Assembly (NCBI GenBank): GCA_947447955.1 | Contig: CANFLS010000005.1 | Location: forward strand, 1-56,081 | Direction: 5' to 3' | DNA length: 56,081 nucleotides | From: Flavobacteriales bacterium | Lineage (GTDB): Bacteria > Bacteroidota > Bacteroidia > NS11-12g > UBA955 | In this document: one piece after another, positions 38,572-47,862 of the stretch | Layout of the letters: every line of letters begins with the position of its first letter | Numbering within the stretch: position 1 is the stretch's first letter | Program-made: the position numbers and the translations under genes | Notes under the pieces: generated by a model | What the model saw: the letters and a program-made list of their open reading frames with translations, nothing else | Told to the model about the DNA's origin: nothing | Databases searched by the model: none

Positions 38572-39873
38572 TTACTTTTTACCTTGAGAATTCTTGAGTC
38601 CGTATCCAATTAATTCATCAAATGGCATGGCTTGGTTTCTGTGGTACATCAAAACCATATAATTGTTCTCTGTAGCAGAATTGGCGCCCTCAAGTGGCTT
38701 GAAATCTAATTTACCGGTAGTTTTATTCAAAATACCATACATGTAATTGTAATAACCTTGTTTTAATGGAACAACTGCCTCATAGTTTTTCAAATCGGCA
38801 TTATAATACATTTTCAAATTCTCATTGATACGCCAATCACTCAATTCACCAAAAATATAAACATCGTTCTCTTGCACATCTGCTGCCAAAGAAAAATGGA
38901 CAAAAACATAATCACTTTCAAATGAAACCCCGTTGTTGTTCATTAATGTATCCTTGATAATGTCTTTATTGTCATAGAAAACCCTACCATTATAATCACT
39001 CCAAGGCATGTATCTGTCGTAACCTCGGCTTTGATCGGTTACCAACCAAACATGCTTTTGGTTTCCAATATTCATTCTCTTTTTCACCCAAGCCTGACTT
39101 GATCTCAAACTTCTAATATCAAATGAACGGTATTCGTTTTCACCACTAAACTGAGTGCCCTGAACTTGCTTGTAGGCATATGACTGGCTTTGAATAAACT
39201 GTGGTTTTAAATTATCTATTGCCGAAACCCATTCCCCATTTTGTAAAATTACAGCGGTCAAATCTTGATATGGATTGGGAATATAATAACCCTTCAATGT
39301 ATTAAAAGTAAAATTAACCTGTTGATTTTCTTGCCTAAATTCCACCTGATTACTTTGATTTACTATAACATCAACATTACCTTTAGCGCTTAAAACCATA
39401 ATTCTTCTAGATAAAACAATATCAGACTCGTTAAAATTCCTATAGACTACCAGCAAATAATTGCCAGCATATTTAGGCAATGTATTTTCAGTTGGAAAAT
39501 TCTGGGTGTAATGCACATATTGCGTCAAAGTAGAATTAGAAAACACATAATTTTCCAAGTTTTCATATCCAATGCCCTCCAAATATTGGGTTTTCGCCAT
39601 TGGAACCTTGTTCCATTGGGCATCGCATAAAATTAAAGTAAACTGATAATAATCTCTTTCGGCAGTAAGTTGATCAAATTCAAGCCTCAAATTCCCCAAT
39701 GCGTCTTCAAGAGTAATTAATGGAAATGCAAATCCACTTTGAGGTTGGGTAACCCTTACTGTTCTGATGTCACCTTCATAAATGGCATTGGTGAAACGCA
39801 ATGTACTGTCTAAATTGGCCAGAAGTTTTTCTCCCCCAAAAAACAGAAAAATTACGAGTACAATGTTTTTCAT
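38572..39873 (-). CDS. Type IX secretion system plug protein (DUF5103 family)
   Basis: This 433-residue exported protein has a signal peptide ending in LLANLDS. The N-terminal domain carries the family pattern LRLEFDQLTAERDYYQFTL, followed by CDAQWNKVPMAKTQYLEG, and the body has TQYVHYTQNFP and AGNYLLVVY. A third domain (FGELSDWRINENLKM) looks like a carbohydrate-binding-module-like beta-sandwich. In Flavobacterium the Plug protein of this family closes the periplasmic face of the SprA translocon. That ties the protein functionally to the three T9SS cargo genes in this window. It follows the ABC-F gene by 35 nt on the same strand and abuts the glycosyltransferase at its 3' end. Confidence 0.85.
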   Translation of the reverse strand: MKNIVLVIFLFFGGEKLLANLDSTLRFTNAIYEGDIRTVRVTQPQSGFAFPLITLEDALGNLRLEFDQLTAERDYYQFTLILCDAQWNKVPMAKTQYLEGIGYENLENYVFSNSTLTQYVHYTQNFPTENTLPKYAGNYLLVVYRNFNESDIVLSRRIMVLSAKGNVDVIVNQSNQVEFRQENQQVNFTFNTLKGYYIPNPYQDLTAVILQNGEWVSAIDNLKPQFIQSQSYAYKQVQGTQFSGENEYRSFDIRSLRSSQAWVKKRMNIGNQKHVWLVTDQSRGYDRYMPWSDYNGRVFYDNKDIIKDTLMNNNGVSFESDYVFVHFSLAADVQENDVYIFGELSDWRINENLKMYYNADLKNYEAVVPLKQGYYNYMYGILNKTTGKLDFKPLEGANSATENNYMVLMYHRNQAMPFDELIGYGLKNSQGKK

Positions 39874-39908
39874 TTCTCAAACATAACAAAAAAAATGCCA
39901 ATTGGCTA

Positions 39909-41828
39909 TTATTCTTGCGACAATAACCAAGCTTCCATGGTTTCATCATATTTTGCTTGTAATTGAACCATTAAATCCAAATTGGCTTTATGCTGATTCA
40001 TCACCTCAATCAATTTCTCCGAATTTGAAGAAATATCAGGATTTTGCATCATATCAGTTAATAAGATATTGCTCTTCTCAAACTCTTTAATTTCAGCTTC
40101 AAATTTCGCCATGTCTTGCTCAAGCCTTTGAATCTGATTCTTAGAAAGTGTTGATTTTTTTACAGTTGGTTCTTCCGTCTTTATTTCAACAACATGCGCT
40201 GGAGCCGCCTTTACAATTGGAATATTTTCAACCACCCTGTTTGCATTCCATTCATTAAACTCATCAAACGTACCTAAGTATTCTTTGATTTTTCCATTTT
40301 CAATCCACCAAATTTTGTTTGCAACCCTACTAATAAAAGTTCTATCATGCGAAACAAAAATGATTGTGCCTTCATAATTTTCTAATGCCTCTGCCAAAAC
40401 CGAAGTCGAAAACATATCCAAATGGTTTGTAGGCTCATCCAATAACAAGAAATTTGACTGGGTAATCAAAGTTTTTGCCAATGCCAAACGAGATTTCTCA
40501 CCACCTGACAAAACCTTCACTTTTTTGAAAACTTCCTGTCCGGTAAACAAAAAACATCCCAAAACAGTACGCAATTCTTTTTCGGTATACTCCGCACTTA
40601 CAGTTCCCAATTCATTTAATAAATCATTCTTTAAATTCAGGGCTTCTAATTGATGCTGAGCAAAAAACGCAGATTCAACATTCCAACCCAATTCAACATT
40701 ACCTTCATGAGGTTCACTTCCGTGCATCATGCGCAATAGTGTTGATTTACCCTTACCATTGGCTCCAACTATCGCAATCTTGTCTCCACGCATGATTTGG
40801 CCTCTGGTGTCATGTAAAATGTGCAAATCGCCATAGCTTTTACTCACACCATCCATGTCAACAATTTGCTTTCCAGGATTCACACGAATGTTAAATTTAA
40901 TATCAAAATCTCCACGCTCCTTATCTTTCAATTCAATGCGGTCAATTTTATTCAACATTTTGACCCTACTCTGAACAGCGGTTGATTTACTTGCTTTATA
41001 TCTAAAGCGAGAAATAAATTGCATTTGCTGTTTGATATACGTTTGTTGATTCTCAAATCGGCGTTGCAACATTTCATCGCGCTCATCTTTTTGATCCAAA
41101 TAATCAGAAAAATTTCCCTTGTAGTGATACAATTGTTGATGTGCAACTTCGGCAATTCTATTTACCGTTTTATCTAAAAAGAACCTATCGTGAGAAACAA
41201 TCACATAAGTACCTTGGTAATCGCTCAAATAGTTTTCTAACCATTCAATCGTAGGCAAATCTAAATGGTTCGTAGGTTCATCTAAAAGCAACAAATCAGG
41301 AGCTTGTAACAACAATCTACCCAACATGGCGCGCATTCTCCAACCACCACTAAATTCCTTCAACGGTTTTTCCAACATTTCTGTTGTAAAACCAAGTCCC
41401 TCAAGAATTTTATCACCCTGACTCTGCCAATCATATCCACCCAATTGTCCAAACTGATCTTGTAAATCTGTCAATCGGTTAATCCGCTTATCGTCGTAAT
41501 CTGTTTCTAATTCATGCAACAATTGGTTGATTTCGGTATCAATAATCACCAAATCTTCCCTGCCGGCCATCACAACATCACGAACGCTTTCCTGAAACTC
41601 CAAACTCAGTAAATCTTGGTTTAAAAAACCAATTTTTAAACTCGAAGATTTAGACAAACTTCCTTCCCGCAAATCAAATTCACCCGCAACAACCCGTAGT
41701 AATGTAGATTTACCGGTTCCGTTTAATCCTACCAAACCTATTTTTTCGCTAGGTTTAATATGCCATCCGGCGTTTTTATATAAATATCTTCCAGCGAATT
41801 CGAATGAAAAGTCAACTAATGCAAGCAC
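39909..41828 (-). CDS. ABC-F family ATPase (translation factor/Uup-like)
   Basis: This 639-residue soluble protein has two ABC domains and no membrane segments. Domain 1 carries GLNGTGKST, FSGGWRMR and LLLLDEPTNHLD. Domain 2 carries GANGKGKST, LSGGEKSR and FLLLDEPTNHLD. Between them lies the ABC-F linker (about 240-310, rich in R/Q/K, such as NQQTYIKQQMQFISRFRYKA) that reaches into the ribosomal E/P site. The C-terminal roughly 75 residues form a coiled coil (LSKNQIQRLEQDMAKFEAEI), as in Uup. Family members rescue stalled ribosomes or confer ribosome-target antibiotic resistance, but this sequence gives no sign of a resistance type. Confidence 0.92.
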   Translation of the reverse strand: MLALVDFSFEFAGRYLYKNAGWHIKPSEKIGLVGLNGTGKSTLLRVVAGEFDLREGSLSKSSSLKIGFLNQDLLSLEFQESVRDVVMAGREDLVIIDTEINQLLHELETDYDDKRINRLTDLQDQFGQLGGYDWQSQGDKILEGLGFTTEMLEKPLKEFSGGWRMRAMLGRLLLQAPDLLLLDEPTNHLDLPTIEWLENYLSDYQGTYVIVSHDRFFLDKTVNRIAEVAHQQLYHYKGNFSDYLDQKDERDEMLQRRFENQQTYIKQQMQFISRFRYKASKSTAVQSRVKMLNKIDRIELKDKERGDFDIKFNIRVNPGKQIVDMDGVSKSYGDLHILHDTRGQIMRGDKIAIVGANGKGKSTLLRMMHGSEPHEGNVELGWNVESAFFAQHQLEALNLKNDLLNELGTVSAEYTEKELRTVLGCFLFTGQEVFKKVKVLSGGEKSRLALAKTLITQSNFLLLDEPTNHLDMFSTSVLAEALENYEGTIIFVSHDRTFISRVANKIWWIENGKIKEYLGTFDEFNEWNANRVVENIPIVKAAPAHVVEIKTEEPTVKKSTLSKNQIQRLEQDMAKFEAEIKEFEKSNILLTDMMQNPDISSNSEKLIEVMNQHKANLDLMVQLQAKYDETMEAWLLSQE

Positions 41829-41845
41829 GGCGCAAAATTAACCCC

Positions 41846-42358
41846 TCAAACCCGTTTTACCGAACGCTTTTCCAAACTTTCCCAAATCATAATGAAATCA
41901 TTCATGAAATAACCATCGCCAATATCAAAATCTGCAACTTTTTCAATTTGAAATCCCGCCTTAAAATAAAAATTTATTGCTTTATAATTTTGTCTATTTA
42001 CTTGTAATCTAATTTCTTGAGGGACATATTCGCGCAAAATAAAATCAAAAAAAACCAAACCAATTCCAGAACGTTGATGATTTGTATCGATGTAAAATTT
42101 ATTAATGAAAAGTTTAGATTCACCCTCATTTTTAACTGAAACAAATCCCAAATAACGATTTTCACGCTCATCAAAGGCCAAATAAAATTCGTCGCCCTTT
42201 TGAATTTGCTTTTCCAAGGAAGCTTTATCATACATTTTGGCCAGCATGAATTCAACCTGCTCTGTGCCAATGATTGAAGGATAATGGTCTCGCCAAATTT
42301 TTTGAGCCAATTCAATTATTTTGTCAATTTCTTGATAACTTGCTTGAATAAATTGCAT
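41846..42358 (-). CDS. GNAT family N-acetyltransferase
   Basis: This 170-residue protein has a single GNAT domain. The acetyl-CoA-binding motif A is seen in LFINKFYIDTNHQRSGIGLVFFDF (the R-x-x-G-I-G loop), and motif B in LQVNRQNYKAINFYFKAGF. The substrate cannot be deduced. The start is uncertain. The ATG at 42358 (MQFIQASYQEI) gives the usual GNAT N-terminus and avoids overlap with the divergent ABC gene at 42397. The ATG at 42379 is also possible. The 3' end lies 17 nt from the start of the ABC-F gene on the same strand. Confidence 0.85.
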   Translation of the reverse strand: MQFIQASYQEIDKIIELAQKIWRDHYPSIIGTEQVEFMLAKMYDKASLEKQIQKGDEFYLAFDERENRYLGFVSVKNEGESKLFINKFYIDTNHQRSGIGLVFFDFILREYVPQEIRLQVNRQNYKAINFYFKAGFQIEKVADFDIGDGYFMNDFIMIWESLEKRSVKRV

Positions 42359-42396
42359 ATAGTCGTACGAATATCTCATTTTTGTAGTCAATAACA

Positions 42397-43116
42397 ATGC
42401 TTGCCATCCACGAAATATCAACAGGTTTCAAAATCAAAAACAAATCGACTGAAATTCATTCCAAGATTTCATTCAATTTAGAATCGGGTTCAGTTACCCT
42501 GTTGCTTGGTGCAAATGGTATTGGGAAATCCGTATTTTTAAAAACATTGCTCAATATTTACAAGCCATTGGGTGGATTTGTAACCTTAAATGGCAAACAA
42601 CTTTCAAGTATGCCAAACGATGAACTTTCGTCGTTTATTTCTCTCATGCTGCCAACACCTCCCAATATTGAATTGATGTCAGCAATGGATATCGCTATGA
42701 GCGGTCGACAACGATTTACAAAATCTTGGCAATTAAATAATGATGAGAATGAAGCCATTGTAAATTCATATTTTAGAATTTGTGGGATAGAAGAACTCAA
42801 AGACAAAAATTTTGCGCAACTCTCCGATGGAGAAAAACAAAAAGTGATGCTTGTTCGTTGCCTTTCTCAAGAAACACCCATTTTGTTGCTCGATGAACCT
42901 ATGGCATTCTTAGATTACCCAAGTCGCATACAGTTTTTATCCCTCGTTAAAAAAATTGCCGAAGAACAAGGCAAATATATCATAATCAGCACCCACGACA
43001 TTGATATTTCGCTGCCCTATGCAAACCATATTTTGGCCTTTACCAAAAATGAATATCAATTTTTTAATGATCCAAAGATTTTCTCTACAGATTTGATTTT
43101 TAGTGAAAAAGCGTAA
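42397..43116 (+). CDS. Orphan ABC transporter ATP-binding protein (FecE/HmuV-like)
   Basis: This 239-residue ABC ATPase has Walker A GANGIGKSVFLKTLLN, signature LSDGEKQKV and Walker B LLLDEPMAFLDY, then the switch histidine in IISTHD. The sequence resembles the ATPases of iron-siderophore and heme importers of the FecCD type. The usual permease and binding-protein genes are absent on both sides, so its partners must be elsewhere or its role has changed. It overlaps the methyltransferase gene downstream by 14 bases. It is divergent from the GNAT gene, with 38 nt between the preferred starts. A near-match to the -7 box (CATTTTTG at 42377-42384) lies upstream. Confidence 0.85.
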   Translation: MLAIHEISTGFKIKNKSTEIHSKISFNLESGSVTLLLGANGIGKSVFLKTLLNIYKPLGGFVTLNGKQLSSMPNDELSSFISLMLPTPPNIELMSAMDIAMSGRQRFTKSWQLNNDENEAIVNSYFRICGIEELKDKNFAQLSDGEKQKVMLVRCLSQETPILLLDEPMAFLDYPSRIQFLSLVKKIAEEQGKYIIISTHDIDISLPYANHILAFTKNEYQFFNDPKIFSTDLIFSEKA

Positions 43117-43828
43117 TCCTTTCGAGTTTAAAAATTTTACCATTCATCAAGAGCACGTAACGCTCCCAGTAACTACCGATGCTTGCTTGTTTGGGGCCTA
43201 TTGCCATTTCAATAATCCCAAAAGAATTTTAGATTTGGGAACAGGTACCGGATTATTGTCTCTGATGATGAATCAAAAATATCCATCTGCACAAATATTG
43301 GGAATTGAACAGCATCAAGAAACCGCAATACAAGCGCAAAAAAATATTGTCGAAAACAATTGTGGTTCAAACATCCAAATTGTTCAATCGGACATGTTCA
43401 GTTATGAGTTTGAATCAACTTTCGATGCCATTATTAGCAATCCACCATTTTTTGTAAACCAATTGGAATCAGACGAAACCCAAAGAAATCAAGCACGACA
43501 TTTCCAAAATTACAATTTTATAGATTTTTTCAATCTCATAAATACAAGATTAGAAAAAAGCGGAATTGCATGGATATTATTGCCGCATTCAGCATTAAAC
43601 GATATTCATAAATATATCAATCATACTGATTTACATGTCCATTCCATTGTTGAAATTTCTCCGAATACAGACAAAAATGCCCATTTGATTTTTATCCAAC
43701 TTGCAAAAAGTATTCCCACTCAAGTAGAAAAGAAATCAATTTTCATCCGAAACAATCAAAATAAATTCACTCCCGAATGTTACAAAATACTTCAGCCTTT
43801 TTACAAGATTGAAGCACTAACTATTTGA
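43103..43828 (+). CDS. trmN6: tRNA1(Val) adenine-37-N6 methyltransferase
   Basis: This 241-residue class I SAM-dependent methyltransferase has the family's N-terminal FTIHQEHVTLPVTTDACLFG, the SAM motif ILDLGTGTGLLSL (about residue 43), and the catalytic N6-adenine motif NPPFF (about 113). It methylates A37 of valine tRNA 1 (YfiC activity). The GTG at 43103 is chosen: the conserved region starts within a few residues and no ATG lies near. The gene overlaps the ABC ATPase by 14 bases, so translation is probably coupled. Confidence 0.9.
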   Translation: MKKRNPFEFKNFTIHQEHVTLPVTTDACLFGAYCHFNNPKRILDLGTGTGLLSLMMNQKYPSAQILGIEQHQETAIQAQKNIVENNCGSNIQIVQSDMFSYEFESTFDAIISNPPFFVNQLESDETQRNQARHFQNYNFIDFFNLINTRLEKSGIAWILLPHSALNDIHKYINHTDLHVHSIVEISPNTDKNAHLIFIQLAKSIPTQVEKKSIFIRNNQNKFTPECYKILQPFYKIEALTI

Positions 43829-43900
43829 TTGAAAAATAATTAGAACTGTATTTTCGCCAACATCCCTAATGTGTCGAAAATTATACATATCTTCGTTTCA

Positions 43901-44119
43901 ATGAAATTCATTAAATATCCTCTGGAAAAATCATTATTTGGCGTTTGCTCACAGCTCGCCGACAAAATGCATATTTCTACCAGAAGTGTGAGAATGTCAT
44001 TTATTTACGCCAGTTTCTTCACCTTAGGTTCACCCATTATATTTTATTTAATTGCAGCTTTTTGGCTAAATATCAAAAAATATAGCAGAGAAGGAAGAAC
44101 CAGAATTTGGGATTTATAA
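43901..44119 (+). CDS. Small PspC-domain membrane protein
   Basis: This 72-residue protein consists of one PspC domain: KSLFGVCSQLADKMHISTRSVRMSF followed by one transmembrane helix (ASFFTLGSPIIFYLIAAFWL) and a short basic tail. PspC proteins sense envelope stress or anchor regulators, but isolated short members in Bacteroidota have no assigned role. The ATG at 43901 is preferred to an upstream GTG at 43871. It lies 72 nt after trmN6, on the same strand, so co-transcription is uncertain. It converges on the DUF6029 gene. Confidence 0.78.
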   Translation: MKFIKYPLEKSLFGVCSQLADKMHISTRSVRMSFIYASFFTLGSPIIFYLIAAFWLNIKKYSREGRTRIWDL

Positions 44120-44130
44120 AAATCCGAATT

Positions 44131-45873
44131 CTAAAAATTACTGCTTATTGTAAACCTGATTCCGCTGAAAGCAGGCTCCAAACGACAAATACCACCACTA
44201 CAATTTACCCCTGATTGTTGTTTAATGAATGCCAATGTATAAACGCTGTTATCATGAACATATCCCATAAAAAAGGATGGATAATGGATGATTTTATTAC
44301 TAATAGACGTATTCGGATATCTATGAGGAATAACATTCAACATATCACCAGCTGAAATAGAGAAATTCTTTGTTAAATAGTATTCCAAAACCAAGTTTGC
44401 AAATGAACCTTGGTCCTGTTTGGTATATAAAAACTGACCCTCTACACGTAAACTTTTACCAGAATGCGTTTTATGCAACCATTCAAAAAATGGAGTAATT
44501 GTTTTAACCGCATCGTATTCTGGTTCTTGTTCGTATCTGGCTTGATTATAAAAAATACTTTGAATACCCAATTTCAATTTGTCTTTACCCAAGTTTTGAA
44601 CAACTTCTAAGTTATATTCTCTAAATAACTGAATTGGTTTCATAGTTGCGCTGCTAGAATCATATTTTCCATTGCTGGCCAATGATTGAACATAACTTGC
44701 ATTAAATGAAATTCTTGTTTCACCAAAAAATCTCTTGATTTTCTTTTTGCTGCCAATTTTACACTCAATTTCACCTTGTACTCCATTTTCTCCCAAATCC
44801 TGACCTGGTGCATTGTATCTTGCCATCAATCTATACGTATTTTGCTTAGTTAATGAAGGCAAATATGAAACCAATCCATCTAACAACATTGCCCGCGGTG
44901 AAGTTTTGAAAGTAAAATGATCAACATGTCTGCCTTGAACATTCATACCAATTGAAACCAAGGAAGAATCACCCACTTTCATTTTACTTTTTCCCCAACT
45001 TAATGCAGTATAGAATACTTTACCATCTTGGTTGTGCAATTTGTTATCCATTCCAACAACTGCCTCTTTTGTCTTATAATTCCCCTCGACATTCCAAGAG
45101 AAATTACCAATATTGTATGTAAAATATCCATTAAATCCATACACATTATACTTTGGAAAAAATTGATTGTCACGATCGTATGTATTGATATTCGAAACCA
45201 ACCAATCCATGGATGGTCCATCTAAAGTGCGGTTAATGGCCGAAGATCCAACCTGTAAATTTCCCAAGTCTTTTGAATCTGTTTTCAGTGCGATACTTCC
45301 CTCCAAATTAATTCCACTAATTACTTGGGGTGCGTAATCAAATCTATTTTTGTTGGTTCCTTTTTGATTGCCTGAGAAACCTTTTATTCTCCAATCATTG
45401 TCCCACTTGTCCTTGAAATTATAAGCCAATCTCAAACCTTGAATCGCATAATCAATCCCAATTTGTCTTTGCTCATAAGCCCTGAATAAAACTCCAGATC
45501 CAAATTGATCGTAAAAAGAACCAGCCGTAATTTCTAAATTGTTTACTTTTTTGCTGATTTGCCAAAACCCAATGCCGTGGTTTGTATAAATATCGAGAGG
45601 ATCTAATAATGGAGAGTTGTTAAACCCATCATATCTTAATATAAAGCTATAATCTTTAATTCGGTATTGCATAAACAACCATGCATCGGTGCTTGCAGTA
45701 TTTTTAAGATAGGCCTTTGTGGTTGCACCAATGTTATCATCGCGCATATACTTTTGGTAATTCGCCAATAAATTACCGGTAAATTGCCCCTTATCTTTAT
45801 CCGAATTTTGAGCGTACATATTTCCTACTAAAAGTGGAAATATGAACAAAAAAATACTTCTTTTAAATGCCAT
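44131..45873 (-). CDS. DUF6029 family outer-membrane protein
   Basis: This 580-residue protein has a signal peptide ending MYAQ and a long run of alternating amphipathic strands (for example WLFMQYRIKDYSFILRYDGF, FTYNIGNFSWNVEGNYK). These predict a large outer-membrane beta-barrel. The C-terminus CSGGICRLEPAFSGIRFTI followed by the final F matches DUF6029 members, which are commonly found next to miaB in Bacteroidota, as here. Function is unknown. A near -7 box, CATATTTG (45882-45889, one mismatch), lies 8 nt upstream of the ATG. Confidence 0.82.
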   Translation of the reverse strand: MAFKRSIFLFIFPLLVGNMYAQNSDKDKGQFTGNLLANYQKYMRDDNIGATTKAYLKNTASTDAWLFMQYRIKDYSFILRYDGFNNSPLLDPLDIYTNHGIGFWQISKKVNNLEITAGSFYDQFGSGVLFRAYEQRQIGIDYAIQGLRLAYNFKDKWDNDWRIKGFSGNQKGTNKNRFDYAPQVISGINLEGSIALKTDSKDLGNLQVGSSAINRTLDGPSMDWLVSNINTYDRDNQFFPKYNVYGFNGYFTYNIGNFSWNVEGNYKTKEAVVGMDNKLHNQDGKVFYTALSWGKSKMKVGDSSLVSIGMNVQGRHVDHFTFKTSPRAMLLDGLVSYLPSLTKQNTYRLMARYNAPGQDLGENGVQGEIECKIGSKKKIKRFFGETRISFNASYVQSLASNGKYDSSSATMKPIQLFREYNLEVVQNLGKDKLKLGIQSIFYNQARYEQEPEYDAVKTITPFFEWLHKTHSGKSLRVEGQFLYTKQDQGSFANLVLEYYLTKNFSISAGDMLNVIPHRYPNTSISNKIIHYPSFFMGYVHDNSVYTLAFIKQQSGVNCSGGICRLEPAFSGIRFTISSNF

Positions 45874-45954
45874 ATTTACTGCAAATATGCGAAAAAGGAT
45901 TCAAACCCTAATTCATTTCGTTTATCATTCCTTCAATTGTCCAATTTTTACTGC

Positions 45955-45962
45955 TATTTTTG
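45955..45962 (+). promoter_or_regulatory. -7 box (TATTTTTG) of miaB
   Basis: This exact TAnnTTTG lies 8 nt before the miaB ATG at 45971, implying almost no 5' leader. A TTG at 45937-45939 is 15 nt upstream, shorter than the usual spacing. Confidence 0.4.
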
Positions 45963-45970
45963 TACTTTAA

Positions 45971-47365
45971 ATGACAACCAACGCAACACCGATTATCAAT
46001 ACCCGAAAACTCTATATTGAGAGTTATGGTTGTGCAATGAATTTCTCAGACAGCGAAATCATTGCTAGTATCATGCATGAACATGGTTTTGAAAATACAA
46101 ACGACGAACTTGATGCAGATGTCATCTTTTTAAATACCTGCGCAATTCGCGATAACGCAGAAACCAGAATTAGAGAAAGACTCAAACACCTTCGCATGAA
46201 TAAAAGAACCAATAAAGATTTAATTATTGGCGTTTTGGGTTGCATGGCTGAGCGTTTGAAAGACAAATTATTAGAAGAAGAAAAGCTGGTTGACGTTGTT
46301 GCTGGACCAGATAGTTACCGCGACTTACCAAAATTGGTTGCCGAAGTAGATGGTGGTGGAAGAGCCATTAACGTTTTATTGTCACGTGAAGAAACTTACG
46401 GTGATTTAAATCCGGTTCGTTTAAATAGCAACGGGGTTACTGCATTTGTAAGCATTATGCGTGGTTGCGACAATATGTGCAGCTTTTGCGTTGTGCCTTA
46501 TACACGTGGCCGTGAACGTAGCCGCGATTCTCAAAGCATTGTTAACGAAGTTCTTGAACTTCAGTCTAACGGGTACAAAGAAATTACCATGCTTGGGCAA
46601 AATGTAAATAGCTATTTATGGTTTGGTGGGGGACAAAAGAAAGAATTCAAAAAACTTACTGATGAAGAACAAGAAACTGCCATTGACTTTGCCGATTTAC
46701 TTGAATTGGTTGCATTGGCCGTTCCAAATATGCGCATCCGTTACAGCACCAGTCACCCAAGAGATATCAATGAAAAGGTAGTAAATATTATGGCCAAATA
46801 TCCAAATATTTGCGACTACATTCATCTGCCGGCTCAAAGCGGAAACTCAAGAATTTTAGATATCATGAGCCGCAATTATACCAGAGAATGGTATTTGGAT
46901 AAAATTAAAATGATCAGACAAATCATCCCAAATTGTGGTATTTCATGCGATATTATTTCAGGTTTCTGCTCCGAAACAGAAGAAGAACACCAAGATACAA
47001 TTACATTAATAGAGGAAGCACAGTTTGATTTTAGCTACATGTACATGTACAGTGAACGCCCTGGAACTCCAGCTGCTAAAAAACTTACCGATGATGTTCC
47101 AGAAGATGTTAAAGGCAGAAGATTAACCGAAATTATTAAAGTTCAAAACAAAATGAGCTTAACTAAAAACACTGCCCGAATTGGAAAAATTGTAGAAGTA
47201 CTTATTGAAGGCAGCAGCAAGAAAAGCGAAAATGACTGGATGGGCCGCAGCGATGAGAATATAGTAGTTGTTTTCCCAAAAGGGAACTATAAAAAAGGAG
47301 AAATTGTAAAAGTATTGGTAGAAAGAGCAACCGTAACTACATTGATTGGGAATTCAATCAATTAA
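45971..47365 (+). CDS. miaB: tRNA-2-methylthio-N6-dimethylallyladenosine synthase
   Basis: This 464-residue radical-SAM methylthiotransferase adds the methylthio group to i6A37 in tRNA. The N-terminal MTTase domain has [11 protein letters not shown] (first 4Fe-4S cysteine) with later cysteines in NTCAIR and GCMAERLK. The radical-SAM motif is [19 protein letters not shown]. The C-terminal TRAM domain ([20 protein letters not shown]) binds the tRNA. Length is normal. A -7 box lies 8 nt before the ATG. The stop overlaps that of the convergent 133-residue gene by 4 bases. It is divergent from the DUF6029 gene. Confidence 0.95.
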   Translation: MTTNATPIINTRKLYIESYGCAMNFSDSEIIASIMHEHGFENTNDELDADVIFLNTCAIRDNAETRIRERLKHLRMNKRTNKDLIIGVLGCMAERLKDKLLEEEKLVDVVAGPDSYRDLPKLVAEVDGGGRAINVLLSREETYGDLNPVRLNSNGVTAFVSIMRGCDNMCSFCVVPYTRGRERSRDSQSIVNEVLELQSNGYKEITMLGQNVNSYLWFGGGQKKEFKKLTDEEQETAIDFADLLELVALAVPNMRIRYSTSHPRDINEKVVNIMAKYPNICDYIHLPAQSGNSRILDIMSRNYTREWYLDKIKMIRQIIPNCGISCDIISGFCSETEEEHQDTITLIEEAQFDFSYMYMYSERPGTPAAKKLTDDVPEDVKGRRLTEIIKVQNKMSLTKNTARIGKIVEVLIEGSSKKSENDWMGRSDENIVVVFPKGNYKKGEIVKVLVERATVTTLIGNSIN

Positions 47366-47763
47366 TAGTGTTGTTTGTTTTTTCTGAATAATTTCGAATA
47401 AATATCAAATTGACTTTTGGTTAATACGTCTTGCATTTTATCCATTTTAGCAGAACGAAATTCACTAATTTCTTTCTTCATTATTTGAGGTAAATGCGGA
47501 AGTTGCTCTAGAACTTCATGCTTCTTCTCTTCGTATTCGCATTCTATATGGTAGATTTCCAACAACTTAGATTGGCTAATATTCACCTCTTTTGCAAATT
47601 TCAATATTTTAGAAGCAGCATTAGATTTAATGTGATGATTGCCGTCTTTTCTTTCTTTTAGCCAAGAAGGAATATGAGTGGTTTTTTCAATTTTAAATAA
47701 ATCTATAAATTTAACCAAAATTGATCTGCGAATTTTATTTTCAGTTTTGTTTGAAGAATCCAT
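47362..47763 (-). CDS. Hypothetical protein, helical and basic
   Basis: I do not recognise this 133-residue protein. It has no signal peptide or membrane segment and is predicted to be mainly helical, rich in K, E and S. The helical tail [20 protein letters not shown] carries an LTxSQ-like pattern similar to the LTxxQ motif of Spy/CpxP-type proteins. But there is no signal peptide, so that resemblance may be chance. A -7 box (TATATTTG, 47802-47809) lies 38 nt upstream of the ATG. The stop overlaps miaB by 4 bases. Confidence 0.55.
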   Translation of the reverse strand: MDSSNKTENKIRRSILVKFIDLFKIEKTTHIPSWLKERKDGNHHIKSNAASKILKFAKEVNISQSKLLEIYHIECEYEEKKHEVLEQLPHLPQIMKKEISEFRSAKMDKMQDVLTKSQFDIYSKLFRKNKQHY

Positions 47764-47801
47764 TGTTATTAAAGATGTTAAAGCACACTGATTATTTAGT
47801 G

Positions 47802-47809
47802 CAAATATA
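47802..47809 (-). promoter_or_regulatory. -7 box (TATATTTG) before the 133-residue gene
   Basis: This exact TAnnTTTG on the minus strand lies 38 nt upstream of the ATG at 47763. It sits in the short gap after the epimerase gene and supports separate transcription of the small gene. Confidence 0.35.
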
Positions 47810-47862
47810 AATACTCAATGTTGAAACTTTTACATCATAAAATATAACAAACGACAATTATA

